Positions 49,779 through 59,375 are shown, counted from the stretch's first letter. The stretch is DNA of 64,000 nucleotides from Pelosinus fermentans DSM 17108 (GCF_000271485.2 NZ_AKVN02000001.1:1120001-1184000), one strand, 5' to 3'. Translations and numbers: made by a program. Notes: generated by a model from the sequence alone, not told the origin.

Positions 49779-49910
49779 CCTCTCGGAAAGTCTCATTTAG
49801 GACGGCAAAGGATGAGCATAACTAACGCTTCGCCGTTATACTTAACCTACGCTTATATTTATGCTCATCCTTTGCCTGTTTACGGCTATCTATGGTTGTT
49901 TTCCGAGAGG
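49779..49910 (+). repeat. Nested inverted repeat in the uxaB leader
   Basis: Outer arms CCTCTCGGAAA (49779-49789) and TTTCCGAGAGG (49900-49910) are exact. Inner arms GGCAAAGGATGAGCATAA (49804-49821) and 49859-49876 are also exact over 18 bp. Either a MITE-like insertion with terminal inverted repeats or a large structured leader RNA. The uxaB frame happens to stay open through it. Confidence 0.8.
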
Positions 49911-49937
49911 GCACTGAAAAAGAAGAGAGGGGAATCT

Positions 49938-51464
49938 ATGAAAAAATTAAATGGGGAGCTTTTGCGCAGTGATTTCTTTTTGCCAGAAGATGCTGCAGCG
50001 CAAATCAACTCAAGCAATTTACCAGAAAGGGTGATCCAATTTGGTGAAGGCAATTTTCTAAGAGCGTTTGTTGATTGGATGATTCATCAGCTTAATAAGC
50101 AGGGCAAGTTTAATGGCAGGGTGGTGGTGGTGCAGCCAATTGCCCAAGGACTAGCCGGCAAATTAAATGAACAGGATGGTCTGTATACTCTATTGCTGAG
50201 GGGCTTGCAAGACGGACATCCCGTAGAGCAAAAAGAGATTATCAGTTCAATCAGCAGAGGAATTAATCCCTATACGGATTGGGATGCTTATCTTAAGTGT
50301 GCGGAGAACCCTGCTATTGAGTTTGTGATTTCAAATACGACCGAGGCGGGCATTGCTTATGATGAAAATGATCGTTTGGATCATAAGCCGCCAAGTTCTT
50401 TTCCTGGTAAGCTGGCTGCCTATTTGTATCACCGCTTTCAGTATTTTCAGGGGAACCCGGATAAAGGCATGGTCATCATTCCTTGCGAACTGATTGATCG
50501 TAATGGTGATAATCTAAAAGAAGTTATCCTTACACTTTGTGATGCCTGGAGCTTGCCGAAAGAATTTAAATCATGGGTCTGCAATCATAATTATTTCCTT
50601 AATTCGTTAGTGGATCGAGTGGTAACAGGTTATCCAAAAGATGAAATAACAACTCTTGAAACGAAACTGGGTTATAGTGATCAATTAATTAACACAGGTG
50701 AGCTCTTTCACCTTTGGGTAATCGAAGGACCACAGGAATTGGCAAAGCGGCTGCCCTTTGCAGAAGTTGGTCTTAATGTCATTTGGACTGAGGATATGAC
50801 GCCCTATCGTACACGAAAAGTACGCATTTTAAATGGAGCTCATACCGCTTCTGTTCCGGCAGCATTTTTATATGGGCTGGAAGAAGTCGGAGAAATGATG
50901 GATCATGAAGTGTTAGGGAAATATGTGAGACAGATTGTTTCTGATGAGATTATTCCCTCCATTCATTTGGATAAAAAAATGCTGACTGAATTTGCAGATT
51001 CCGTAATCGAACGTTTTCAGAACCCATACATCAGACATTATCTGATCAGCATTTTACTCAATTCTTCATCGAAATTTAAGGCCAGAGTTTTGCCCTCCAT
51101 TATAGAATATCAGCATCTCCATGGTGTATTGCCTGAAAAACTGACCTTTTCATTAGCGGCGCTGATTGCTGTGTACAAGGATGGGAAAGTGGCAGACAAT
51201 GGTATGCAGGCAAAACGGGAAAAAGGCGAATTTGTGATGAAAGACGATGTGCCGGTATTGGAATTCTTTGGGGAGACCTGGAAAGCATTTGATGGCAGCC
51301 AGGAAAGTATCATCGCTGTAGTAAAAACTGTTTTAGAAAATGCTGCTATTTGGGGGCAGGATCTGAATCAAGTTAATAATTTGACGGAAAAAACGGCTGA
51401 CTATCTATATCAAATTGTTAACGATGGTATGCAAGTTACTGTTGCACGGCTGATTAGGAGGTAA
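49938..51464 (+). CDS. uxaB: Tagaturonate reductase (altronate oxidoreductase)
   Basis: NADH-dependent reduction of D-tagaturonate to D-altronate, a polyol-type long-chain dehydrogenase. About 508 aa from ATG 49938 (after GAGAGGGG); upstream in-frame codons belong to the leader hairpin. RVIQFGEGNFLRAFVDWM near residue 30 is the nucleotide-binding start, and KVRILNGAHTASVPAAFLYG near 295 the catalytic Lys/Asn/His region. uxaA follows five bases after its stop. Confidence 0.93.
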   Translation: MKKLNGELLRSDFFLPEDAAAQINSSNLPERVIQFGEGNFLRAFVDWMIHQLNKQGKFNGRVVVVQPIAQGLAGKLNEQDGLYTLLLRGLQDGHPVEQKEIISSISRGINPYTDWDAYLKCAENPAIEFVISNTTEAGIAYDENDRLDHKPPSSFPGKLAAYLYHRFQYFQGNPDKGMVIIPCELIDRNGDNLKEVILTLCDAWSLPKEFKSWVCNHNYFLNSLVDRVVTGYPKDEITTLETKLGYSDQLINTGELFHLWVIEGPQELAKRLPFAEVGLNVIWTEDMTPYRTRKVRILNGAHTASVPAAFLYGLEEVGEMMDHEVLGKYVRQIVSDEIIPSIHLDKKMLTEFADSVIERFQNPYIRHYLISILLNSSSKFKARVLPSIIEYQHLHGVLPEKLTFSLAALIAVYKDGKVADNGMQAKREKGEFVMKDDVPVLEFFGETWKAFDGSQESIIAVVKTVLENAAIWGQDLNQVNNLTEKTADYLYQIVNDGMQVTVARLIRR

Positions 51465-51469
51465 CGGAG

Positions 51470-52951
51470 ATGTCATTGTTAAAAATCCATGAGGCTGATA
51501 ATGTAGCTGTTACTCTCGATGATGTAAAAAAAGGAGAGCAGCTTACAGTAGGATCTACTGCAATTACTGCTCTCGATGACATTGATAAAGGGCATAAAAT
51601 GGCCTTGCGTGACTTAAAAGAAAGCGAGCATATCATAAAATATGGCTTTCCCATTGGACACGTAGTGAGAGATGTTGAGGCTGGCAGCTGGGTGCATGCT
51701 CATAATATTAAGACTAACCTTGGAGATATGCTGGAATACACCTATGAGCCGGATCTGCCTCAAGAACAGTTTGTTACTTGTAATCAAACCTTTAAGGGAT
51801 ACAGACGGGAAGACGGACGGGTTGGAGTCCGGAATGAGATCTGGATTATCCCTACGGTAAGCTGTGTGAATCGGGCGGCTCAATTGCTGGCTGAGCAGGG
51901 CAATGAAATTGCTGCTGCAAACATTGACGGTGTCTTTGAATTTACTCATCCTTATGGCTGTTCCCAGCTTGGTGAGGATCATCTGACAACCCAGCGTATA
52001 TTGGCAGCTTTGGTCAATCACCCCAATGCTGGCGGTGTGCTGGTACTTGGACTCGGCTGTGAAAATAATAATATTCCAGAATTTAAAAAGATACTGGGAG
52101 ATTATGATCCTGGGCGGGTTAAGTTTTTAGCAGCCCAAGAGGTGGAAGACGAACTTGCAGCTGGCAGAGAACTCATAGAAGAGTTAATTGCATATGCCAG
52201 CCAATACAAAAGAGAAGAGTGCCCTGTTTCTGAGCTGGTTGTAGGTTTAAAATGCGGCGGTTCTGATGGCTTTTCAGGTATTACCGGCAATCCATTGGTT
52301 GGAGCTTTTTCCGATAAGCTGATTGCCTGCGGCGGCAGCACCGTTTTGACGGAAGTGCCGGAGATGTTTGGTGCTGAAACGATTTTGATGAAACGAGCTA
52401 AAGATCAAGCAGTATTTGATAAAACGGTGAAGCTGATCAATGATTTTAAGGACTACTTTATGTCATATAATCAGCCCATTTATGAAAATCCATCCCCCGG
52501 TAATAAAAAAGGCGGCATTTCCACCCTGGAAGAAAAATCACTAGGCTGCACGCAAAAAGGCGGCCGCAGCATTGTTGTGGATGTACTGGACTATGGTGAA
52601 TCCGTAACACGCAAGGGACTGAACCTTTTAAATGGACCAGGCAATGATGCTGTAGCGGCAACGGCCCTGGCAGCTGCCGGCTGTCATATCGTTTTGTTTA
52701 CTACTGGACGTGGTACACCTCTGGGTACGGCAGTACCGACCATAAAAGTAGCTACGAATAGTGAGCTGTTTAGACGCAAAGCCAATTGGATGGATTTTAA
52801 TGCCGGAAAATTGCTGGAAGGTCAATCGATGCAGGTTGTGACAGATGCGTTTTTCTCCTATATCGTAGAAGTTTCTTCAGGGCGGCTGTCTAAATCAGAA
52901 AGTATGGGTTTTAGGGAGATTGCCATCTTTAAAAATGGCGTGACCTTATAA
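51470..52951 (+). CDS. uxaA: Altronate dehydratase
   Basis: Iron-dependent removal of water from D-altronate to give 2-keto-3-deoxygluconate (KDG). 493 aa: N-terminal SAF domain (about 1-95), then the dehydratase domain with YRREDGRVGVRNEIWIIPT, HPYGCSQLGEDH and VLGLGCENNN, and LKCGGSDGFSGITGNP. Stands directly behind uxaB with AGGAGG overlapping the uxaB stop. Confidence 0.94.
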   Translation: MSLLKIHEADNVAVTLDDVKKGEQLTVGSTAITALDDIDKGHKMALRDLKESEHIIKYGFPIGHVVRDVEAGSWVHAHNIKTNLGDMLEYTYEPDLPQEQFVTCNQTFKGYRREDGRVGVRNEIWIIPTVSCVNRAAQLLAEQGNEIAAANIDGVFEFTHPYGCSQLGEDHLTTQRILAALVNHPNAGGVLVLGLGCENNNIPEFKKILGDYDPGRVKFLAAQEVEDELAAGRELIEELIAYASQYKREECPVSELVVGLKCGGSDGFSGITGNPLVGAFSDKLIACGGSTVLTEVPEMFGAETILMKRAKDQAVFDKTVKLINDFKDYFMSYNQPIYENPSPGNKKGGISTLEEKSLGCTQKGGRSIVVDVLDYGESVTRKGLNLLNGPGNDAVAATALAAAGCHIVLFTTGRGTPLGTAVPTIKVATNSELFRRKANWMDFNAGKLLEGQSMQVVTDAFFSYIVEVSSGRLSKSESMGFREIAIFKNGVTL

Positions 52952-52986
52952 CAAGAACCCAAATAAAATCAATGGAAAGAGAGTGT

Positions 52987-54009
52987 ATGAAAAGGATGAA
53001 AGCTATTTATTTGCAATCCCCCGGGGATATTAAAGTGGAAGAAGTCGCTTATCCACAGCGTGGAGAAAATGATGTTTTAATTAAGACACGGAGTTTGGGA
53101 ATATGCGGTTCCGATATCGGTGCCTATATGGGGACCAATCCTCTTGTATCCTATCCTCGGATTATTGGACATGAGGCAGCTGGTGAAGTGGCAGCAGTGC
53201 CAGAAGGGGAAACGGAACTGGCGGTTGGTGATCATGTGGTCATTGAACCTTATGTATACTGTGGCAAGTGTTACCCTTGTCAAAACAATCGTACGAATTG
53301 CTGCGAAAATTTGACTGTTCGAGGGGTACACATTGACGGAGCCATGTCAGAGTATTTTGTTCATCCCAGGAATTTAGTGCATAAAGTACCCAAAGAAATT
53401 CCTTGGAATTTGCTGGCTATGGTTGAACCGTTAACCATTTCCATGCATGCTGTGAAACGTTCCCGGGTAAAAGCAGGAGAACATGTGGCGATTACTGGAT
53501 CTGGTCCTATCGGCCTGTTAGCTGCGCAGTATGCATTAACCTTGAATGCAATACCGATTGTAGTAGACCCTGTAGAAGAACGATTGGAATTTGCCAAGCA
53601 GCTAGGCGTAACATATACTGTTAATCCAGTGAAAGCTGACGCTGTTAATGAAATCAAAGCAATTACAAATGGCAGAATGGCAGAGGTCATTATCGAAGCA
53701 TCAGGCAATGCTGCAGCTGTTCGCAGCACTATTGATTATGTATCTTATGCTGGAAGAATTTCTCTTGTAGGCTGGCCGAAAAGTGAGATTGCTTTGCCTA
53801 CCGCTTTATTCACCAAAAAAGAACTGGACATTGTTGGTTCAAGAAACAGCTTCCACGCTTTCCCTGAAAGTGTCAAACTGGTAGGCGGGCACAAAGTGGA
53901 TGTTGCCGCTGTAATCACAAAAACCATCTCTTTTGAAGAGGTTCCTGCATTAGTCAGCGATATTGCAGCCCATCCTGGAAACTATCTCAAAGTAGTGGCT
54001 TTGCTATAG
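52987..54009 (+). CDS. Zinc-dependent alcohol dehydrogenase, LgoD/RspB-like
   Basis: Medium-chain dehydrogenase of about 340 aa. Catalytic zinc ligands in GICGSDIGAYM and GHEAAGEV, structural zinc cysteines in CGKCYPCQNNRTNCC, Rossmann motif GSGPIGLLAAQ. In the uxaA/uxaB setting the best fit is L-galactonate 5-dehydrogenase, giving tagaturonate for UxaB; E. coli LgoD (YjjN) is of this type. Other polyol or hexonate substrates are possible. In-frame ATGs at 52972, 52987 and 52996 leave the start slightly uncertain. Confidence 0.85.
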   Translation: MKRMKAIYLQSPGDIKVEEVAYPQRGENDVLIKTRSLGICGSDIGAYMGTNPLVSYPRIIGHEAAGEVAAVPEGETELAVGDHVVIEPYVYCGKCYPCQNNRTNCCENLTVRGVHIDGAMSEYFVHPRNLVHKVPKEIPWNLLAMVEPLTISMHAVKRSRVKAGEHVAITGSGPIGLLAAQYALTLNAIPIVVDPVEERLEFAKQLGVTYTVNPVKADAVNEIKAITNGRMAEVIIEASGNAAAVRSTIDYVSYAGRISLVGWPKSEIALPTALFTKKELDIVGSRNSFHAFPESVKLVGGHKVDVAAVITKTISFEEVPALVSDIAAHPGNYLKVVALL

Positions 54010-54154
54010 TTTTGAGAAAAAAATGCAGTCTCAATGATTCCTTTCAAGGTTTCGTTGAGATGGAAAATTTCAGAAAACAGTGAATTGCGGTAAATTGATA
54101 GAGGTTTCGAATAAGGAGCTGCGAATATAAAAAAAATAGGAGAGTGTTATTAGT

Positions 54155-55474
54155 ATGGCAGGAATCACTAGAACCGAACTTACCAATCACGCAATGGACA
54201 AAGCCAAGAACAAACTTGTACCCTTTATCCTGGTCATGTACATTTTTGCTTTTTTGGATCGCGCGAACATTGGTTTTGCAAAGCAGGCTTTTCAGTTGGA
54301 TACCGGCATCAGCGATGCGGCTTTTGCTCTTGGTGCGGGCATCTTTTTCATCGGCTATGCGGTATTTGAAGTGCCAAGTAATATTATCATGCATCATGTG
54401 GGAGCAAGAGCCTGGCTGGCTCGTATTATGGTTACCTGGGGTCTGGTATCTGCCGGATTTGCTTGGGTTTCAACAGAAAATCAATTTTTAGGCTTGCGGG
54501 TTTTACTGGGAATTGCAGAAGCGGGCTTTATGCCGGCGATTGTATATTATTTTACTACCTGGTTTACAGAACGTCGTCGTAGTTCGGTAATGGGGCTTTT
54601 CTGGCTTGGACCGCCATTGGCATTCATTTTTGGTTCGCCTTTATCCGGAATACTGTTGGATATGAATGGGGTGCTTGGTTTTAAAGGCTGGCAGTGGATG
54701 TTCCTGGTAGAAGGAGTCTTGGCTGCTGCTATGGGTGTATGGGCATACTGGTATCTTGTTGATAAGCCTCAAGATGCAAAATGGCTTTCTGATGATGAGA
54801 AAAAAGCTTTGCTGAGTGAATTAGAAGAAGAAAATGCGGCAAAACCACAAGTAAAAGTAGGTCCGCTGAAAGTATTGGGTAATCCTAAGGTCTTATTCTT
54901 AGCTGCTATTTGCTTTATGATTCAAGTTAGTAATTATGGTTTGAATTTTTATTTGCCTACCCACGTTGCTGGATTATTAGGGAAAAAAGTAGGTCTGGAA
55001 GTTGGGCTGATCAGTGCGATTCCTTGGATTTGTGCATTAGCCGCTACCGTTCTTCTTCCTCGTTATTCTGATAAAACAGGCAGTCGTGGTGTTTTAGCTG
55101 CTATTATTATTGGTGCAGCAGGTGCAGGGTTCATTGTTTCCGCTACAGGAAGTCCGCTGCTTGGAATTTTATCCCTATGCGTAGTTGCCTGCGGAAACTT
55201 GGCTTGTCAGCCTATTTTCTGGACGTTGCCCAGCAGATTTTTAAGTGGTGTAGCTGCAGCAAGCGGGATTGCCTTTATCAATTCCATTGGCAACTTAGGC
55301 GGATTCCTTGCTCCCAACCTGCGTGTATGGGCTGAGCAGGCTTTTCACAATCCTTATGCAGGACTATATGCAATTGCAGTATCTGGTTTTATTGGGGCAA
55401 TTCTGCTCTTGATCTCCGTTCCCCTTGGTATCGGACAGAATATCAAAGAGATATCAAAATCGGCTAATTCATAA
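54155..55474 (+). CDS. MFS transporter, hexuronate/aldonate type
   Basis: 439 aa, 12 predicted membrane segments, ACS family. FLDRANIGFAKQAFQLD and GYAVFEVPSNIIMHHVGARAW are close to the ExuT/GudP/LgoT signatures for hexuronate and aldonate uptake. It sits among the hexonate genes, so it likely imports the substrate of the pathway. GGAGAG precedes the ATG. Confidence 0.88.
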   Translation: MAGITRTELTNHAMDKAKNKLVPFILVMYIFAFLDRANIGFAKQAFQLDTGISDAAFALGAGIFFIGYAVFEVPSNIIMHHVGARAWLARIMVTWGLVSAGFAWVSTENQFLGLRVLLGIAEAGFMPAIVYYFTTWFTERRRSSVMGLFWLGPPLAFIFGSPLSGILLDMNGVLGFKGWQWMFLVEGVLAAAMGVWAYWYLVDKPQDAKWLSDDEKKALLSELEEENAAKPQVKVGPLKVLGNPKVLFLAAICFMIQVSNYGLNFYLPTHVAGLLGKKVGLEVGLISAIPWICALAATVLLPRYSDKTGSRGVLAAIIIGAAGAGFIVSATGSPLLGILSLCVVACGNLACQPIFWTLPSRFLSGVAAASGIAFINSIGNLGGFLAPNLRVWAEQAFHNPYAGLYAIAVSGFIGAILLLISVPLGIGQNIKEISKSANS

Positions 55475-55516
55475 TCAATTGGAGCCGGATTGCTTTTCTT
55501 TATTGCAGTTTATAAA

Positions 55517-55552
55517 GCAAGAGTGGCTGTAATAAGTCACTCTTGCAATAGT
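55517..55552 (+). terminator. Hairpin between transporter and LarA-like gene
   Basis: GCAAGAGTG (55517-55525) pairs with CACTCTTGC (55538-55546) over a 12-nt loop. Only AATAGTTT follows, so it is an attenuator or processing site rather than a firm terminator. Confidence 0.55.
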
Positions 55553-55582
55553 TTAAATAAATGAATGTGGAGATGAATCACG

Positions 55583-56860
55583 ATGCAATCACTCGATTTA
55601 AATAAGTTTCCAGAGGTTGAGCTGCCGCGGTTTATAAAAATCAAGCAGCATTTTAACCGACAAAAAGTGGAAGATATTCCTGGTGAGGTTCGTAAGAAAA
55701 TGGAGCCTTATTTAGAGAATTTAAATGGTAAGCGGATTGCCGTAGGAGTCGGCAGCCGGGGGGTTGCCAATATTGCCTTGGTTACAAAAACGGTAGTGGA
55801 TACGTTAAAAGAAGCAGGAGCCAAACCCTTCATTATTCCTGTGATGGGGAGCCATGGCGGAGCCACGCCGGAAGGGCAGGCTGATTTATTAGCTTCTTTT
55901 GGGATTAGTGAAAGTGCAATGGGAGTTCCGGTTGATGCTTCCATCGATGTGGAAACCATTGGTGAATTTGAACCTGGATCTCCGATTTATGTATGTAAAA
56001 GTGCCCTCGAGGCGGATGGGATCGTTATCATTCCAAGAATAAAGCCTCATACTTGTTTTCGAGGCCCCATTGAAAGCGGCATTTGTAAAATGCTTGTGAT
56101 TGGACTTGGCAAAAGGCTGGGAGCAGATTCAGTTCATAGCCGGGGCTTCGATCGTTTTGCAGAGCTGATTCCGAAAATTGGATGCATAATCGCACAGAAA
56201 ACCAAAGTACTGTTTGCTGTTGCTCTAGTGGAAAATGCCTATGAAGACACTTATAAAATTGAAGTCGTTCCCAAAGATGATATTTTGTTATTAGAGCGGG
56301 AAGCAGCTTTGTTAGAGGAAGCTCGTAGTTTAATGGGGCGTATTATGTTCCCTAAGTTTGATATATTGGTAATTGATGAAATTGGTAAAAATATTAGCGG
56401 CGACGGGCAAGATCCTAATGTTACCGGTCTGTATATTACCAAGTGTGTAAGCGGCGGTCCTGAGTTTAAAAAGAGCATTATTTTGGATGTTACGGAAGAA
56501 TCCCACGGAAATGCCAACGGAGTTGGTATGGTGGATGTTACAACCCGCAAGCTGTTTGATAAAATTGATTATATCAGCATGTACACCAATGCATATACCA
56601 GTACTGAGGTAGAAGCCGTCAAGATTCCTATGGTTGCAGCTACTTCTGAAGATGCCTTGCGCATGGCGGTAAAAATGTGTAATGGAATTGATACAGGCCA
56701 ACATAAAATTGTCTGGATACAAAATACCTTAGAATTAACAACGATGCTGATTAGTGAGCCTTTACTTGCAGAAGCCGAGGCGAATTCAAATATTGAAGTC
56801 ATTTCCAGTCCCAAACCTTTGACCTTTGTTGAAGGAGAGCCTCAGAAAACCCTGATTTAA
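55583..56860 (+). CDS. LarA-like (DUF2088) nickel-pincer racemase/epimerase homologue
   Basis: 425 aa. GVGSRGVANI and VMGSHGGATPEGQADLLASFG (near 75-105, shown split here) mark the LarA N-terminal domain; IKPHTCFRGPIESGICKML (near 155) and GADSVHSRG contain the His, Lys and His that correspond in position to the residues holding the nickel-pincer cofactor in lactate racemase. LarA homologues include lactate and malate racemases and aldonate epimerases. Between hexonate genes, an aldonate 2-epimerase is the natural guess. Activity also needs the LarB/C/E cofactor pathway, not seen here. Confidence 0.8.
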   Translation: MQSLDLNKFPEVELPRFIKIKQHFNRQKVEDIPGEVRKKMEPYLENLNGKRIAVGVGSRGVANIALVTKTVVDTLKEAGAKPFIIPVMGSHGGATPEGQADLLASFGISESAMGVPVDASIDVETIGEFEPGSPIYVCKSALEADGIVIIPRIKPHTCFRGPIESGICKMLVIGLGKRLGADSVHSRGFDRFAELIPKIGCIIAQKTKVLFAVALVENAYEDTYKIEVVPKDDILLLEREAALLEEARSLMGRIMFPKFDILVIDEIGKNISGDGQDPNVTGLYITKCVSGGPEFKKSIILDVTEESHGNANGVGMVDVTTRKLFDKIDYISMYTNAYTSTEVEAVKIPMVAATSEDALRMAVKMCNGIDTGQHKIVWIQNTLELTTMLISEPLLAEAEANSNIEVISSPKPLTFVEGEPQKTLI

Positions 56861-56926
56861 TATAATATTAGGTTCATCGTATCATAAGAGTAAATCCTAT
56901 AATCCGATGAACCAGGGAGGTCATTT

Positions 56927-57880
56927 ATGAGTGAAGTGATTACAGTTGGCGAACCCATGGCCCTTTTGGTGGCTGATCACGAAGGTCCCCTTGAAGACAT
57001 AGAACATTTTACGAAGTATGTTGCAGGTGCTGAAGTCAATTTTTCCATAGGTATGACTCGTTTAGGACACTCTGTAACTTATATTGCAAAGCTTGGTTTA
57101 GACCCTTTTGGCAAGTACATTAACAAATTCCTGCAACAGCAGAACATTAAAACTCCATATATAAAATTTGACGCCTCTAACCGCACTGGCATGCAGTTAA
57201 AGGCAAAAGTTAGTGTTGGAGATCCGGAAGTTTTTAATTTTCGCAAAGGTTCAGCTGCTTCTCATATGGATCTCCCCGACGTTGAGGACGTTGTATGGGA
57301 AAATGTCAGGCATTTGCATTTGACAGGAATACCGCCAGCTCTTTCGGCAACCTGCCGGTCGGTCACCTATAAATTGATTCAGAATGCAAGAGAGAATGGG
57401 GTTTCCATTTCCTTTGATCCTAATTTAAGGCTTCAATTGTGGGAGGACAAGGAGGAAATGGTTCAGATTATTAATGAGTTAGCTTCCCAGAGTGATATTG
57501 TTTTGCCAGGGGTTAATGAAGGTCTTTTATTAACGGGCAGCGATGATGAAAATGCCATTGCAGATTTTTATTTGAATAAAGGCGTTTCGACAGTGATTGT
57601 GAAGTTAGGAGAAAAGGGTGCTTTTGTAAAGACGAAAGTAGATTCTTTTATTGTGCCAGGTTTCAAAGTTAAAAAAGTTGTGGATACAGTTGGAGCTGGT
57701 GACGGATTTGCTGTAGGAGTGATTAGCGGACTTCTAGAAGGGCTTTCTCTTAACGATGCTGTACGCAGAGGGAACGCTGTTGGTGCACTTGCAGTCATGT
57801 CACCGGGTGACAATGATGGACTTCCTAATCCGGATCAGTTGGAAACCTACATGAATTCACAAAATGGCATAAATCGTTAA
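56927..57880 (+). CDS. kdgK: 2-keto-3-deoxygluconate kinase (PfkB family)
   Basis: Phosphorylates KDG to KDPG. 317 aa with PfkB features: GEPMALLV start, AGAEVNFSIGMTRLG substrate region, and the C-terminal DTVGAGDGFAVGV loop with catalytic Asp (near 252). GGGAGG precedes the ATG. It feeds the aldolase 13 bases downstream. Confidence 0.92.
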   Translation: MSEVITVGEPMALLVADHEGPLEDIEHFTKYVAGAEVNFSIGMTRLGHSVTYIAKLGLDPFGKYINKFLQQQNIKTPYIKFDASNRTGMQLKAKVSVGDPEVFNFRKGSAASHMDLPDVEDVVWENVRHLHLTGIPPALSATCRSVTYKLIQNARENGVSISFDPNLRLQLWEDKEEMVQIINELASQSDIVLPGVNEGLLLTGSDDENAIADFYLNKGVSTVIVKLGEKGAFVKTKVDSFIVPGFKVKKVVDTVGAGDGFAVGVISGLLEGLSLNDAVRRGNAVGALAVMSPGDNDGLPNPDQLETYMNSQNGINR

Positions 57881-57893
57881 GGGGATAGATAAA

Positions 57894-58535
57894 TTGGAAA
57901 AAGAAAAAGTAATTACGAAAATATGTGATGGTGGACTAGTAGCCGTCATTAGAGCAGAAACAAGTGAACAGGCAAAAAAAATTACGGAAGCATGTATTGC
58001 TGGCGGCGTCACTGCCATTGAGCTTACCTTTACAGTTCCTGGTGCTCACGAGATCATCAGCGACTTGGCGAAACTATATTCGCCGGAGGAAATACTGCTG
58101 GGAGCGGGCACTGTACTTGATCCTGAGACTGCTAGAATTGCAATTTTAAGCGGTGCTCAATATGTTGTTTCGCCTTGTTTGAACAGGAATACAGTCAAAC
58201 TGTGTAATCGCTATCGTATACCGATCATGCCAGGAGCGATGACGATTAAAGAAGTCGTGGAAGGCATGGAGGCTGGTGCCGATATTATTAAAATATTTCC
58301 AGGGGAATTATTTGGACCTGCCTTTGTTAAAGCCATTAAAGGACCATTGCCTCAGGCGCGGATTATGCCTACAGGCGGTGTAAGTGTTGATAACGTAGGA
58401 GAGTGGATCAAGGCTGGATGCGTTGCTGTCGGCGTTGGCGGCAATATTACCGCAGGTGCAAAAACAGGTGATTACCAGTCGATCACAGACAAGGCAAAAC
58501 AATTTGTGGAAGCGATACGCTTAGCTCGGTTATAA
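57894..58535 (+). CDS. kdgA: KDPG aldolase
   Basis: Splits 2-keto-3-deoxy-6-phosphogluconate into pyruvate and glyceraldehyde-3-phosphate. 213 aa; AIELTFTVPGA with the catalytic Glu, VSPCLNRNTVKLC, and the Schiff-base lysine in GADIIKIFPGELFGP (near 129). TTG start behind AGGGGATAG. The products enter the gap operon described above. A half type 1 palindrome (58546-58575) follows. Confidence 0.93.
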   Translation: MEKEKVITKICDGGLVAVIRAETSEQAKKITEACIAGGVTAIELTFTVPGAHEIISDLAKLYSPEEILLGAGTVLDPETARIAILSGAQYVVSPCLNRNTVKLCNRYRIPIMPGAMTIKEVVEGMEAGADIIKIFPGELFGPAFVKAIKGPLPQARIMPTGGVSVDNVGEWIKAGCVAVGVGGNITAGAKTGDYQSITDKAKQFVEAIRLARL

Positions 58536-58700
58536 AAAAACATTTGAACCGCGAAGACCGCGAAGAAATGCAAAGGACATGAAGGAGTAATATGTACATT
58601 TGGTAAGTTCAGTAGGTATGTTTACTAGTTGTAACATTGGCAGCTTTAGATTGAAAGGAGCTATGTTAGCAGGATGAATCTCTCATAAATTCTTTATCAT

Positions 58701-58735
58701 ATCTTCACAAGATCTTCACATTTTTTTTGTATACT
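58701..58735 (+). promoter_or_regulatory. Direct-repeat promoter 1 (OmpR-type)
   Basis: ATCTTCACA at 58701-58709 and again at 58712-58720 (11-bp period), nine bases, then -10 TATACT (58730-58735). No -35 box: the second repeat takes its place. Same geometry at 59532 and 60006. Confidence 0.75.
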
Positions 58736-58769
58736 ATTACTATACGTTCATGTGAGGAGAGTGTTGATT

Positions 58770-59279
58770 ATGGTTATGACACACTATATGGAATTGCTGG
58801 CTGTTAACCAGCCATGGAATTTAATTTGGTATATGGTTATTCCTGTAGCCCTGGCGGAAGCGCTTGTTGCAACTGAATTTTTTACGGTTTTTCTACGTGG
58901 CTCCAATGCTGGTGGATGGAAAACAGCCAATAAGGCAATTGGTATTTTCCTAGGGTTTTACTTCCTGGGAGTCTTTCTTAATTTAATAACCACTGTTATT
59001 CCTACGATTCAATGGCGCGGTATTGCTGATATACTTGCAGTAGGCTCTTACCTCAGTGGTGTAATTCCGCTGTTTAGTATTGCTTTATTGGAACTTGGTG
59101 TAATCGGCAAGGGTAAATCGGATGATGAAAAGATGAAACTTCATTTTATACTGTTGACCGTGTTTCTCGTTGTTGCTCATGTGGCTATGATTTTCGGGAT
59201 GGTTGATCCGACGATTATGGGATGGGATCCTAATGCTGCTGGCGGGAACATGCCACCTATGCAGCATCAGCATCCATAA
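58770..59279 (+). CDS. Small polytopic membrane protein with Met/His-rich tail
   Basis: 169 aa from ATG 58770 (GAGGAGAG upstream; the frame also opens at GTG 58752). About four hydrophobic segments (PWNLIWYMVIPVALAEAL, AIGIFLGFYFLGVFLNLI, SGVIPLFSIALLELGVI, FILLTVFLVVAHVAMIFGMV). The C-terminus, GGNMPPMQHQHP, is rich in Met and His and could bind copper or another soft metal. I believe similar uncharacterised permease-like proteins exist near metal genes, but function is unknown. It has promoter 1 and its own terminator. Confidence 0.75.
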   Translation: MVMTHYMELLAVNQPWNLIWYMVIPVALAEALVATEFFTVFLRGSNAGGWKTANKAIGIFLGFYFLGVFLNLITTVIPTIQWRGIADILAVGSYLSGVIPLFSIALLELGVIGKGKSDDEKMKLHFILLTVFLVVAHVAMIFGMVDPTIMGWDPNAAGGNMPPMQHQHP

Positions 59280-59296
59280 AAATTTGAAATATGAAT

Positions 59297-59340
59297 AGCA
59301 AAGCAGCTCTTCCTGCAGGAAAGGCTGCTTTGCTGTTTTT
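59297..59340 (+). terminator. Terminator after the Met/His membrane protein
   Basis: AGCAAAGCAGC (59297-59307) pairs with GCTGCTTTGCT (59324-59334), then GTTTTT. The stem is similar in sequence to the one at 59911. Confidence 0.88.
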
Positions 59341-59375
59341 CTTTGAGGGTGTCATTGCTGGCAAAGGGGTCTGTA

